Positions 43,926 to 52,482 of a stretch of 52,500 bases of DNA are shown one piece after another (the stretch's first letter is position 1; every line of letters starts with the position of its first letter). The translations under genes and the position numbers were made by a program. This DNA comes from Prorocentrum cordatum. Taxonomy: Eukaryota; Sar; Dinophyceae; Prorocentrales; Prorocentraceae. Where the stretch lies: positions 1-52,500 of the forward strand of contig CAUYUJ010003889.1 in assembly GCA_963575745.1 (NCBI GenBank), in the 5' to 3' direction. The notes under the pieces were generated by a model. It searched no databases. It was not told the DNA's origin and saw nothing but the letters and a program-made list of their open reading frames with translations.

Positions 43926-45069
43926 AGGGGTGCGCCCTCAGGAGCTAAGGGGACGTGTGCGACGATGTTCGGCCCTTTGGGCCCTCGACAAGCCCCGGGA
44001 CCGTCAAACAACGACTCAACATCCTAACCAGGCCCTACGAAAAATCCGCCATCGTGCCTGCACGACGTGGGCGTGTGAGAATGCCAAGTGCTGCTCTGTA
44101 GCGTGTTCTAATTCGGATCCCCCCCACCTCTGCTACCAGACTAGCCCATGCCATGCCCCCTGTCCCCGAGGCCACGAGCCCTCGCATTTTGTTAACACGG
44201 GAGCCGCACTCCCGAGGCCACGGTCCCTCGTTGGAAGTTTGTGCGTCCGCGTCCCGAGCTTCCAGGACAGCCCAGGCAGGCAACCAAAACAACCAAGATG
44301 GCCCAAACCTCGAGGCGGCCGGATGCGGCCTGCAGACAGGCCAAGGTGCCACCAGAAGGGCACAGAAGAGCACCAAGAGGTACGATAACAGCAACGAGGC
44401 AACAAAAACGATGTCGAGCGCCGTGTCATGATTCCGACAAGCCTCGTGAAATGCAGTCCAGGAGGCGCAGTAGTTTATATAGGGGTCGGCGTATGTGGCG
44501 CAAACCTATGTAATCAAAGCGAGTGCTCCGAATCTCGTTATTTTACCGGGAGGAGGGAGGTGTCCGCGAGCTGACTGGCGTGAACTACTCTGCAATATTG
44601 ACATCGGCACGAACAACACGGACACATTATATGCGGAGGGGGGCGCTAGCCGCGGCCTCCAGGCAGGGGATAGTTCCGACTCCTCGCAGGAGAGAAGGTA
44701 AACAGCGTGATCCAGCGTGGTGTATCATATTTGCGTGGTGAATTATTCGTTTTAGGTGGCGCAATCTGCAAACTATGTAGTGCCAGCTACATACTGTAGG
44801 CTGGCCTCTGCAGTACTTGTGGCAGAATATATGTGGCTCGAATTATGTCGTGCAGTCTCTGTGGTGTAATCTTCGCGTGCAAGTGATGGGCAGCAGATAA
44901 CCCCACCAGCCCTCTGGGCGGAGGTGGTCTAGGGCATCTCCTCTCCCATCTTCTGAATCAAACCCTTCTCCCTACCCTCTCCCCTGGAGTCTGGCCCCCC
45001 CCCCCTCCACCAGACCCTCCCCCCCCCTCCACGCCCCTCTCCACTCTCTCCTCCATGCCCCCCCTCCAC
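43926..45069. other. Spacer, nothing recognised
   Basis: Mixed sequence with GTATGTGGCGCAA-like words (44470-44880) and a C-rich, CTCCC-rich stretch (44940-45065). No gene is seen. Confidence 0.5.
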
Positions 45070-45250
45070 GCCCCCTGGGGCCTGTCGGGGCCCTCTTGAA
45101 GACCTCTTGGGACCCTCTTGGGCCGTCTCGGAAACCTCTTGGGCCACCTTGGGGCGATCTTGGACGTCCTCGGGCGCCCTTGAGCCGTCTCGGGACCACC
45201 GTGGACCGTCTTGAGGCCCTCGCGGGCCCCCTGGGCTGTCGCGGGACCCT
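45070..45250 (-). repeat. CCTCTTGGG degenerate array
   Basis: Inverse complement of the repeat type at 43356-43925 (CCCTCTTGGG, GCCGTCTCGG). The two arrays lie in opposite orientation at either side of the spacer between the protease genes. Confidence 0.75.
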
Positions 45251-46044
45251 CTATCTCTCATGCTTTTCCAAGACGGCTCCGCTCGACACGCCATCCTTGC
45301 AACACGCAAGAGGCAGGACGCCAGTGCGGCTCCATCCCCGCCCAGCATGCGGTGGGAGCGCACTCGCTGCGGTGTCCACCGGCGGGTGGCCACCAAACAG
45401 AAAAAAGCCTGCGGGCCAGATGTTCTCCTGCATTGGCACTGCAGCGCGAGTCGCGAGCAACTGACAAACCAGAATTACTGCTCCCGAGCCGCGCCCCAGC
45501 CGCCGCAGGCGTCAGGATGGGGAAGAGAAGGCACGTTCTGGCCATGCCCGAGGGGCCGAGCTGCACACCCAACAACGCGAGCACACCCCGGATCAGGCAC
45601 CGCAGCCCCTGACCATGGCGAAGGGAAGGAGAGGGGCACAGGAAGGAGGGGGGAATAGCCCCGAGGCTCAGTGAACTTGACTGGCGCCCACGAGCGCGGA
45701 AAACAAAAACAGCACTGTCGCGAGCAGATCGAAAATGCACCATCGTCGGCTGGCAGAGGATGAGGTAGTCTCGCGTCTACGCATCCTCGAACGACGCTGC
45801 GACGCTCCCATGGACTCCTCGCCGTGCCGACACGGCAGAGAAGGAGCCATCTGCTCTCTGGGAGGTCGGTGTAAAGAACATCGCCTATCGAAGCTATCGA
45901 CGTCAAGACTAACTATCGAGGTTAATCGAAGTTAAAGCTGATGAAGTCTTTTGACAGAGCTATCGAAGCCGTGTGCGGCTGGTTCGTCCACTAAGCCGGC
46001 GCGGAAAACGGCAAACACCAGAGCGTCCTGTGCTGACGGACTTG

Positions 46045-48384
46045 CTAAATCAGGAAGGCTGGCTCGTCGGGCGCTGGGGCCTCCTCCAGAAGGCGGCGAT
46101 CTGGCTCGCACAACCTCCAACCGCGCCTCGTCACGGAGAAGTCGGATGACCAGAAGATACTGGATGACGGTGTGAACCCAGACGGACGGCGGCGCCTGCC
46201 GCTAAAGGTCTTCCAGCCGTCGATGAGGAGGTAGTCGAAGTACGACTCCACATTGAAATACTCCACAACTATCGGTGCTGCGTTCGCCGCGTTGATCTCG
46301 ATCGTGCAAGCCTGGCTGTTGCTGTAGTACTGAGGATAGTTCGGGCTCTGCACACAGGCGCCGTCCAACGTGCACGGTCCTGAGATGGCCCCCCACATGC
46401 TCGCAGAACCGGGCGTCGGCGCAGCGGTTGGCGAAGGAGTGGGCGCAAGAGTCGGCGCAGCTGTCGGTGCGGGAGTCGGCGCAGAGGTCGGTGCAGGCGT
46501 TGGTGCTGTTGTCGGAGGGGGTGCAGGTGTTGACACTGGTACGCAAAATTTCCATCCACTCCTCGTAACGCTGAAATCGGACGACCACACGATACTGGAT
46601 GACGGTGTGAATCCAGACGGACCCGAACTTCCGCTGTAATATTTCCATCCGTCGATAACGATGTAGTCGAAGTACCATTCTACATTGAAAGCCTCCACGA
46701 CGATCGGTGCTGCGTTCTCCGCGTCGATCTCAATCGTGCACGCCTCGTTGTTATTATAAGCCTGTGGATAGTTCGCGCTCTGCACACAGGCGCCGTCCAA
46801 CGTGCACGGGCCCGAAATGGCCGCCCACATGTGCACAGAACTGGGCGTCGGCGCAGCGGTCGGCGAAGAAGTCGGCGCAAGAGTCGGCGCAGCTGTTGGT
46901 GCAGCCGTTGGGGAAGCGGTCGGTGCCTCCGTCGGTGCAGTCGTCGGTGATGCTGTCGGGGAAGCGGTCGGTGCTGCTGTCGGCCCGGCTGTCGGTGCAG
47001 CTGATGGGGAAAAGGTCGGTGCTTCCGTCGGTGCTGCTGTCGGCACGGCTGTCGGTGCAACTGATGGGGAAGCGGTCGGCGCCGCCGTCGGTGCTGCAGT
47101 CGGCGCGGCTGTCGGTGCAACTGTTGGGGAAGCGGTCGGTGCTTCCGTGGGTACTGCAGTCGGCACACCCGGCTCAACAGTCGGCGCCTCCGTCGGCACA
47201 GCAGTCGGTGCTGCTGTTGGGGAAGCGGTCGGCGTTGCTGTCGGCACGGCTGTCGGTGCTGCCGTTGGGGACGCGGTCGGTGCCTCCGTCGGTGCTGCAC
47301 TCGGCACAGCTGTCGGAGCGGCCGTTGGGGAAGCGGTCGGTGCAGCTGTCGGTGCTGCGCTCGGCGCAGCTGTCGGTGCAGCCGTTGGGGAAGCGGTCGG
47401 TGCAGCTGTAGGTGCTGCACTCGGCGCGGCTGTCGGTGCATCTGTAGGGGATGCGGTTGGCGCCATCGTTGGCGCTGCCGTCGGCACAGCAGTCGGTGCT
47501 GCTGTTGGGGAAACGGTCGGCGCAGCTGTCGGCGCAGCCGTCGGTGCGGGCGATGGCGTCGGGGGCACCGTCCAGTCCCCCATCACCCCGTCCATCCACT
47601 CGCGTCCATAAGTGATCCGACTCCAAACTCCAGGGAAATTTTCCACGCCACAAGAAGCAGCTCCCCACGACACGACGCCGTGAAGGAAGTAGCTGCCGCC
47701 TGATTCGCAGACAATCGGCCCTCCACTGTCTCCCTGACAGATATCGGTTACCTCCCCAGCGTTTGAGCCCTGCGCGCACAGCATGTCATCGGTGATCGTC
47801 ATCCCTGAGAGGCCCCAGTAAGACTGGCAGTCTGCATTGGTCCAGGTGGTGACAGCGCCCTCCTGCAGCACGTCAGGGATGCTGCCTCCGGCGACCTTCC
47901 CCCACCCAGTGGCCCAACACTCTTCACCAGCACCGATGTCCTCCGACGGCAGGCAGGCAAGGCCGATATTGTCGCTCAAGGGCGCCGCCTCGGCCAACTC
48001 CAGGAGAACAAAATCGTAGCCCTGATCCCAGTAGATGTAGTTTGGATGAGTGTGCATCTGCTGCACCTCCAGTCGCACCCCCACCGAATCCGACTGGGAC
48101 AGTTGGTGAAGGCCCGCCACGACCCAGAACGAGGAACGAGGAAAGCAATGGGCAGCCGTCAAGACCCAGTTCGGGGCGATGAGCGTTCCTCCGCAGAAGT
48201 GCCCACTGGAGGTCTGGAGGGAGACCTGCCACGGCCACTCTCCACTTGTGGCTTGCTGCCCCCCCACGATGCGCTGGCTGCGCGATGTCCAGGGAGTGGT
48301 GTCGGCACCCTTCGCACCACAAGTCGATGCCGCACCGAGCTGAGCCATCGCTATGCAAGTGAATGCCGCGGAGGCCACTTTCAT
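46045..48384 (-). CDS. Trypsin-like serine protease with two CUB-like domains, copy B
   Basis: 779 residues, intact and intronless. It is almost identical to copy A through the signal peptide, activation site (R38/I39), catalytic triad (H79, D124, S220), S1 Asp214 and both CUB-like domains. The Pro-Thr stalk is 20 residues shorter, and a few scattered substitutions occur there. The ATG at 48384 is the first after the spliced leader, whose sequence ends 88 nt upstream, so the start is well fixed. Upstream of the leader is minisatellite, so no native promoter is visible. Transcription would have to use a new one. Because the relic leader contains AG dinucleotides, it could itself serve as a trans-splice acceptor. 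Confidence 0.94.
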   Translation of the reverse strand: MKVASAAFTCIAMAQLGAASTCGAKGADTTPWTSRSQRIVGGQQATSGEWPWQVSLQTSSGHFCGGTLIAPNWVLTAAHCFPRSSFWVVAGLHQLSQSDSVGVRLEVQQMHTHPNYIYWDQGYDFVLLELAEAAPLSDNIGLACLPSEDIGAGEECWATGWGKVAGGSIPDVLQEGAVTTWTNADCQSYWGLSGMTITDDMLCAQGSNAGEVTDICQGDSGGPIVCESGGSYFLHGVVSWGAASCGVENFPGVWSRITYGREWMDGVMGDWTVPPTPSPAPTAAPTAAPTVSPTAAPTAVPTAAPTMAPTASPTDAPTAAPSAAPTAAPTASPTAAPTAAPSAAPTAAPTASPTAAPTAVPSAAPTEAPTASPTAAPTAVPTATPTASPTAAPTAVPTEAPTVEPGVPTAVPTEAPTASPTVAPTAAPTAAPTAAPTASPSVAPTAVPTAAPTEAPTFSPSAAPTAGPTAAPTASPTASPTTAPTEAPTASPTAAPTAAPTLAPTSSPTAAPTPSSVHMWAAISGPCTLDGACVQSANYPQAYNNNEACTIEIDAENAAPIVVEAFNVEWYFDYIVIDGWKYYSGSSGPSGFTPSSSIVWSSDFSVTRSGWKFCVPVSTPAPPPTTAPTPAPTSAPTPAPTAAPTLAPTPSPTAAPTPGSASMWGAISGPCTLDGACVQSPNYPQYYSNSQACTIEINAANAAPIVVEYFNVESYFDYLLIDGWKTFSGRRRRPSGFTPSSSIFWSSDFSVTRRGWRLCEPDRRLLEEAPAPDEPAFLI
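46843..47559 (-). repeat. Pro-Thr-Ala coding repeat, copy B
   Basis: 717 bp of the same stalk-coding repeat as in copy A, 60 bp shorter, in frame. Confidence 0.93.
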
Positions 48385-48472
48385 TGTGCCACCAGGTGTA
48401 ATCTGTCCGCGGTACCGGTGTAAACCTTCCGCGGAGCTCGCCTGAGCAAGCGCGCCGAATGGAAAGATGTTG

Positions 48473-48494
48473 CTTGAGCCAAAATGGCTACGGA
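48473..48494 (-). other. Genomic relic of the dinoflagellate spliced leader
   Basis: On the minus strand the 22 bases read T, then CCGTAGCCATTTTGGC, then TCAAG: a perfect match to the known dinoflagellate spliced leader (first base T, A or G). The leader is added to mRNAs by trans-splicing and is not expected in front of a gene in the genome unless an mRNA was copied back. The first T may belong to the target-site duplication. It lies 88 nt upstream of the start of gene B. Confidence 0.95.
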
Positions 48495-48513
48495 TTTCGT
48501 GGCCCCATTGATT
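48494..48513 (+). repeat. Right target-site duplication of the retrocopy
   Basis: ATTTCGTGGCCCCATTGATT, repeated with one mismatch at 39331-39350. It is followed directly by GGGAGCTCC, the normal continuation of the minisatellite unit. Confidence 0.75.
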
Positions 48514-49111
48514 GGGAGCTCCAGCAAGCCCCAGTGGCACCGCCCGCATGCGCCCCCCCACCCTGTAAAGCGTTTCGTGGCCCCGTAATTAGGGAGCTCC
48601 AGTGGCACCGCCCGCATGCGTCCCCCCTCCCATAAGGGGCCCCACCGAAGCCCCCACTGGCACGCATGCGTCGGCCACTACCAAGGACAGCGTTTCGTGG
48701 CCCCGTAGGGAGCTCCACAGAAAGACCCCAGTGGCACAGCCCGCCTGCGTCTCCCCCAACAAGTACAGCGCTTCGTGGCCTCATCGGGAATTCCAGCGAA
48801 GGGCACCGCCCGCCTGCGTCCGCCACGCCCAATACAGCGTATTGTGGCCCCGTAGGGAGCTCCACAGAAAGACCCCAGTGGCACAGCCCGCGTGCGTCTC
48901 CCCCAACTAGCACAGCGCTTAGTGGCCTCATCGGGAGTTCCAGCGAAAGGCACCGCCCGCCTGCGTCCGCCACGCCCAGTACAGCGTCTCGTGGCCCACA
49001 GGGAGCCCCACCGAATGCCCCAGTGGCACCGCCCGCATGCGTCTCCCCCACCCAGTCCGGCACGTCCCTCACGCGTTTCGTGGCCCTATAGGAAGCTCCA
49101 CCGCAAGCGGC
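48514..49111 (-). repeat. Minisatellite of module 3, right half
   Basis: About seven variable units with TTTCGTGGCC and GGGAGCTCCA cores. Two kinds of unit alternate (one with CACAGAAAGACCCCAGTGGC, one with GGAATTCCAGCGAA-like sequence), giving a higher-order period of about 180 bp between 48690 and 48960. Confidence 0.9.
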
Positions 49112-49155
49112 ACGCACAACGCGTTACTCACAACTGTATATGGTTGGGTCCTTCG
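49112..49155 (-). repeat. Other end of composite module 3
   Basis: Inverted, it reads ACCCAACCATATACAGTTG followed by TGAGTAACGCG, which matches the left end of module 2 (ACCCAACCATACGTAGTTG then TGAATATCGC at 777-815). It forms the inverted partner of CCCAACCATC at 38684. Confidence 0.75.
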
Positions 49156-49830
49156 CCGGGATACTTACTAAGGGCCGGTGCTCTTGCTCGCCGCCGAAAG
49201 CTGCCGTCCCAACAAAACCAGCGCTACCGCTCGAGACTTCCTCCAGTTTTACCTTGGACTGGCGCGCTACTCTTTCTCTCTTCGGCGCCGCCCCCAGCAA
49301 CAACAACGCTCCCGCTCGAGACTTCCTCCCTTTTTTACTCAAGGCGGTGCTCCTCCTCGCCGCCGAAAACTGCCGTCCCGACAAAACCAGCGCTCCCACC
49401 CGAGACTTCCTCCCGTTTTACGCTGGATACTCTCTTTTGAATTGGCACCGCTCCCAGCAAGAACAACGCTCTGGCTCGAGGCTTTCTCCCATTTTCCTCA
49501 GGACTGTGCGGTTCCTCGCCGCCGACAGCCCCCGCCCCGACAAAACCACGGCTCCCGCTCGAGACGTCCTCTCCCTTTTTACTCAAGGCGGTGTTCCTCG
49601 TCGCCGCCGACAACCGCCGTCCCAACAAAACCAGCGCTCCCTCTCGAGACTTCGTTTTTACGCTGGACTAGCGCCCTAATCTGTTCAGCATTGGCGCCGC
49701 TCCCAGCAACAACAGCGGCCCTGCTCGAGAATTCCTCCCTTTCTATTCAGGGCCAGGTCATTTCCTCGCCGCCAACAACCCCCACCCCACCAAGGTAATT
49801 CTGTCGCTCGATACTTCCTTGTGTGTTCCA
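49156..49830 (+). repeat. CTCGAGACTTCCTC interspersed array
   Basis: Two motifs alternate: GCCGCCGAAA.CTGCCGTCCC then ACAAAACCAGCGCT, and GGCGCC..TCCCAGCAACAAC. Each is followed by GCTCGAGACTTCCTCC and a short TTTTACT stretch. At least eight CTCGAG-type blocks occur between 49230 and 49820. Frames across it are not genes. Confidence 0.85.
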
Positions 49831-50130
49831 CTGGCGGTCTCGCATCGGCGCAGCAAGGCACGGGCATGCGTTTTCGAGGCGGGATATGGTGGAATTCCTC
49901 ATGGGAGGCGTTTGCAAGACATCATTGGGCGGGAGATCTGGGAATGGGAATAACGGACCCTGCTATAGATCTAGAATCCGCCATGATGGTGATGGTTATC
50001 ATGATGGTCGCATGCTTCGTGTGGAAACATCGAGCATGAGGGCAATACGATTGTTGTTGGTGGTGGTGTTGTTATTGTTGGTGTTGTTGCTGTTGTTGTT
50101 GGTGGTATTGTTGTTTACTGTCGCCGTCGT
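49831..50130. other. Spacer with (GTT)n tract
   Basis: Unremarkable sequence to 50050, then about 65 bp of GTT repeats resembling those at 38460-38505, immediately before the GACCCACC array. No gene is seen. Confidence 0.6.
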
Positions 50131-50378
50131 CCCACCCGCGAACCACCCCGCGACCCACCCCGCGACCCACCCCGCGACACACCCCGCGACCCACCCCGCG
50201 ATCCACCCCGCGACCCACCCGCGACCCAACCCACGACCCACCCGCGACCCACCCGCGACCCACCCCGTGAACCACCCGCGACCCACCCGCGACCCACCCC
50301 GCGACCCACCCCGCGACCCACCCCGCGACCCACCCGCGACCCACCCCGCGACCCACCCCGACCCACCCCGCGACCCAC
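50131..50378 (+). repeat. GACCCACC minisatellite, array 3
   Basis: About 22 units of core GCGACCCACC, same orientation as the arrays near 10.2-10.6 kb and 52.3 kb. Confidence 0.95.
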
Positions 50379-50456
50379 TCAGTATGCACAGTGCCAAATT
50401 CGTAAACAAAATACCAAATTCGGCGCCTCCGGCGGGCTGCTTTGTGAGGGAGCGCC

Positions 50457-50695
50457 GCTGGATCTCCCCAAAGAAGGGGGGGGGGTTAGGACCCCCCCCT
50501 CCCCTCCCCCCCTTCCCCGATCCCTCGTCGGGCAAACCCCCCCCCCCCCCTTCCCCGATCCGTCGTCGGGGAACCCCCCCCCAATCCCCCCATTTCCCCG
50601 ACCCGTCGTCAGGGACCCCCCCCCCCCCTCCCCCCCTTTCAAAAGGGGGGGGGGTCCGAACCCCCCCCCCCCCCCCCCTTTCGCCACGCCGCCCC
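50457..50695. repeat. Alternating poly(G)/poly(C) tracts
   Basis: Runs of 8-18 C or G (for example G10, C8, C14, C9, G11, C18) separated by TTCCCCGATCCGTCGTCGGG-like spacers that recur about every 40 bp. G run and C run pairs can form hairpins, and each strand can form quadruplex or i-motif structures. Confidence 0.9.
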
Positions 50696-50739
50696 CTGAC
50701 GCCGGAACCCGACCCCCGCCACCGCCCCTAGTCCTCACC

Positions 50740-51852
50740 CGAAACCCAAACCCCGAATCCGAACCCTAACCACTAACCCCAGCCCCAAAGTGAGTCACTA
50801 GGGGCCCCCTACCCCCTAACCACTAACCCCAGCCCCCTACTCACTACCCCCTACTCACTACTCGCTACTCGCTACTCACAACTCACTACTCACTATCCAC
50901 AACTCACTACCCACCACCCACTACCCGCTACTCACTACTCCCTACTCACTAATCCCTCCTCCCTACTCACTACTCACTCGTCACTACCCACTACTCAATA
51001 CTCATTACTCACTAAGCACTACTCACTACTCCCGATTGGCTACTCAATAATCACAACTCATTACCCACTACCCACTATCCACTACTCACTACTCACTACC
51101 CACTACTCATTGCCCAGAAATCACTACTCACTACCCACTACTCGCTACTCGCTACTCCCTACTCCCTACACAATACTGACTACACAGTACTCAGTACTCG
51201 CTACTCGCTACTCCCATACTCGCTACTCAATACTCACTACTTACTCCCCGCTACTCACTATTCACTACTCACTACTTACTACTCCTTACTCACTAGTCAC
51301 GACATAGTCTCTAGTCACTAGTCACAACTCATTAGTCACTAGTCACTAGTCACTGCTCACTACCGACTACTCACCAATCGCTACTCACTACTCACTATTC
51401 GCTACCCACTTCTTACTACTCACTGCTCACTACCCCCTACTCCCTACTCCCTACTCAGCACTCACTACTCACTACTCATTACTCGCTACTCCCTACTCGT
51501 TACTCACTAATCACTACCCACTACTCACTACTGACTACACTCTACTCACTACTCACTACGCCCTACTCGCTCCTCACTACTCACTATTCGCTACTCCCTA
51601 CTCGCTACTCACTACTCACTACCCACTGCCACTACCCACTACTTTCTATTCACTACTCATCACTACTCACTACTCACTACTCACTACTCACTACGCACTA
51701 CGTACTACTCAGTACTCACTACTCACTACTCACTATTCACTACTCACTACTCGCTACTCACTACTCACTACTCAGTACTCACTACTCACTACCCACTACA
51801 CACTACTCACTACGCACTACGCACCACTACTCACTACTCACTACTCACTACC
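50740..51852 (+). repeat. Degenerate ACTCACT satellite
   Basis: About 1.1 kb built from the 7-bp word ACTCACT and variants (CTACTCA, ACTCGCT, ACCCACT) without a fixed longer period. It begins with CCCTAACCACTAACCCC blocks, present twice (50763 and 50814), which are faintly telomere-like. Stops are rare because of the word composition. No gene. Confidence 0.93.
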
Positions 51853-51965
51853 CTTAAGGGGGGGGGTCCGACCCCCCCCCCCTTAAGGGGGGGAGGGGGG
51901 GGGGGTCCGGACCCCCCCCCCCCCCTTGAAGGAGGGAGGGGGGGGGGTTCTGGACCCCCCCATTT
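51853..51965. repeat. G/C palindromic tracts with GTCCGGAC centres
   Basis: Two TTAAGGGGGGG motifs and one TGAAGGAGGGAGG motif each lead into a G run, a GTCC(G)GAC or TTCTGGAC centre and a C run, making three near-palindromes in tandem. It is related to the tract at 50457-50695. Confidence 0.9.
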
Positions 51966-52161
51966 TAGTGTATTCAGGGAGATCCACTGGCGCACTTTCC
52001 TGCTTTGTACCGCTTTAGGAGAGCGCCCGCGATCCCCAACGCTTGCATTCTACAACGTGCTAGAATTGGCGCCAGCGGCGGGCTGGCTTGCATTGTGGTG
52101 GGGGGCATCACCCTCGCGAGCACTTCCCGCGTCCCACCAGCGATCCGCCCCAGACTCTAAC
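51966..52161. other. Spacer, nothing recognised
   Basis: Short unique sequence containing GGCGCCAGCGGCGGGCTGG at about 52068, related to GGCGCCTCCGGCGGGCTGC at 50422 and GGCGCCTCCAGCGGGCTCC near 10695. Confidence 0.5.
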
Positions 52162-52252
52162 AATCAGAGTGAGGGGACCGAAGGGTCATTCACTGTTCCT
52201 GGGTGCGTGGCTGAAGTGGGGATCCACGGCGAAGATTATGCTTGTTTTGTTG
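52162..52252 (+). repeat. 91-bp dispersed repeat, copy 2
   Basis: Partner of 38374-38464, see there. It lies nine bases before the GACCCACC array 4. Confidence 0.85.
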
Positions 52253-52260
52253 GGTCGTCC

Positions 52261-52482
52261 CCCCCCGCGACCCACCCCGCGACCCACCCGCGACCCGGCC
52301 CGCGACCCACCCGCGATGCACCCCGCGACCCACCCGCGACCCACCCGCGACCCAACCCGCGACCCGCTCGCGACCCACCCGCGACCCACCCGCGACCCAC
52401 CAACGACCCACCCGCGACCCAGCCCGCGACCCACCCGCGACCCACCGTCGACCCACCCGCGACCCACCTGCGACCCAACCAG
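52261..52482 (+). repeat. GACCCACC minisatellite, array 4
   Basis: About 20 units of the GCGACCCACC core with ACGACCC and TCGACCC variants. It ends just before the right edge of the window. Confidence 0.95.

Larger units (their letters stand above)
42637..45263. other. Spacer between the two protease genes
   Basis: 2.6 kb not shared with the flanks of gene B. It holds four degenerate units of a repeat of about 90 bp (42790-43205), a C-rich stretch (43262-43325), the CCAAGAGG array (43356-43920), unremarkable sequence at 43921-44900 and the inverse CCTCTTGG array (45070-45250). No convincing gene. If the dicistronic model is right, this is transcribed intergenic sequence. Confidence 0.7.
45264..48481 (-). 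repeat. Duplicated unit B (about 3.22 kb)
   Basis: Partner of 39358-42636. The left limit is CTTGGAAAA followed by unrelated GCATGAGAG on the minus strand. The right limit runs into the complete spliced leader. Identity outside the stalk-coding repeat is very high by eye. Confidence 0.9.
39351..48493 (-). mobile_element. Retroposed spliced-leader transcript carrying two genes
   Basis: A 9143-bp insertion in the minisatellite of module 3. Minus-strand order: spliced leader (48494-48473), 88-nt 5' UTR, protease gene B, its 3' region, a 2.6-kb spacer, a 9-nt spliced-leader remnant, protease gene A, its 3' region, and the A-rich end GGAAAACAAAACA. A 20-bp direct repeat with one mismatch flanks it, and joining the flanks restores one minisatellite unit. 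Spliced leader at the 5' end, A-rich 3' end and target-site duplication are hallmarks of mRNA retroposition. Because both genes lie between them, the template seems to have been dicistronic. An alternative is two separate insertions with chance similarity of the flanks. Confidence 0.7.

Noticed and set aside
50131-50378. CRISPR-like array
   Set aside because: Short continuous tandem units without unique spacers, in a eukaryotic context.
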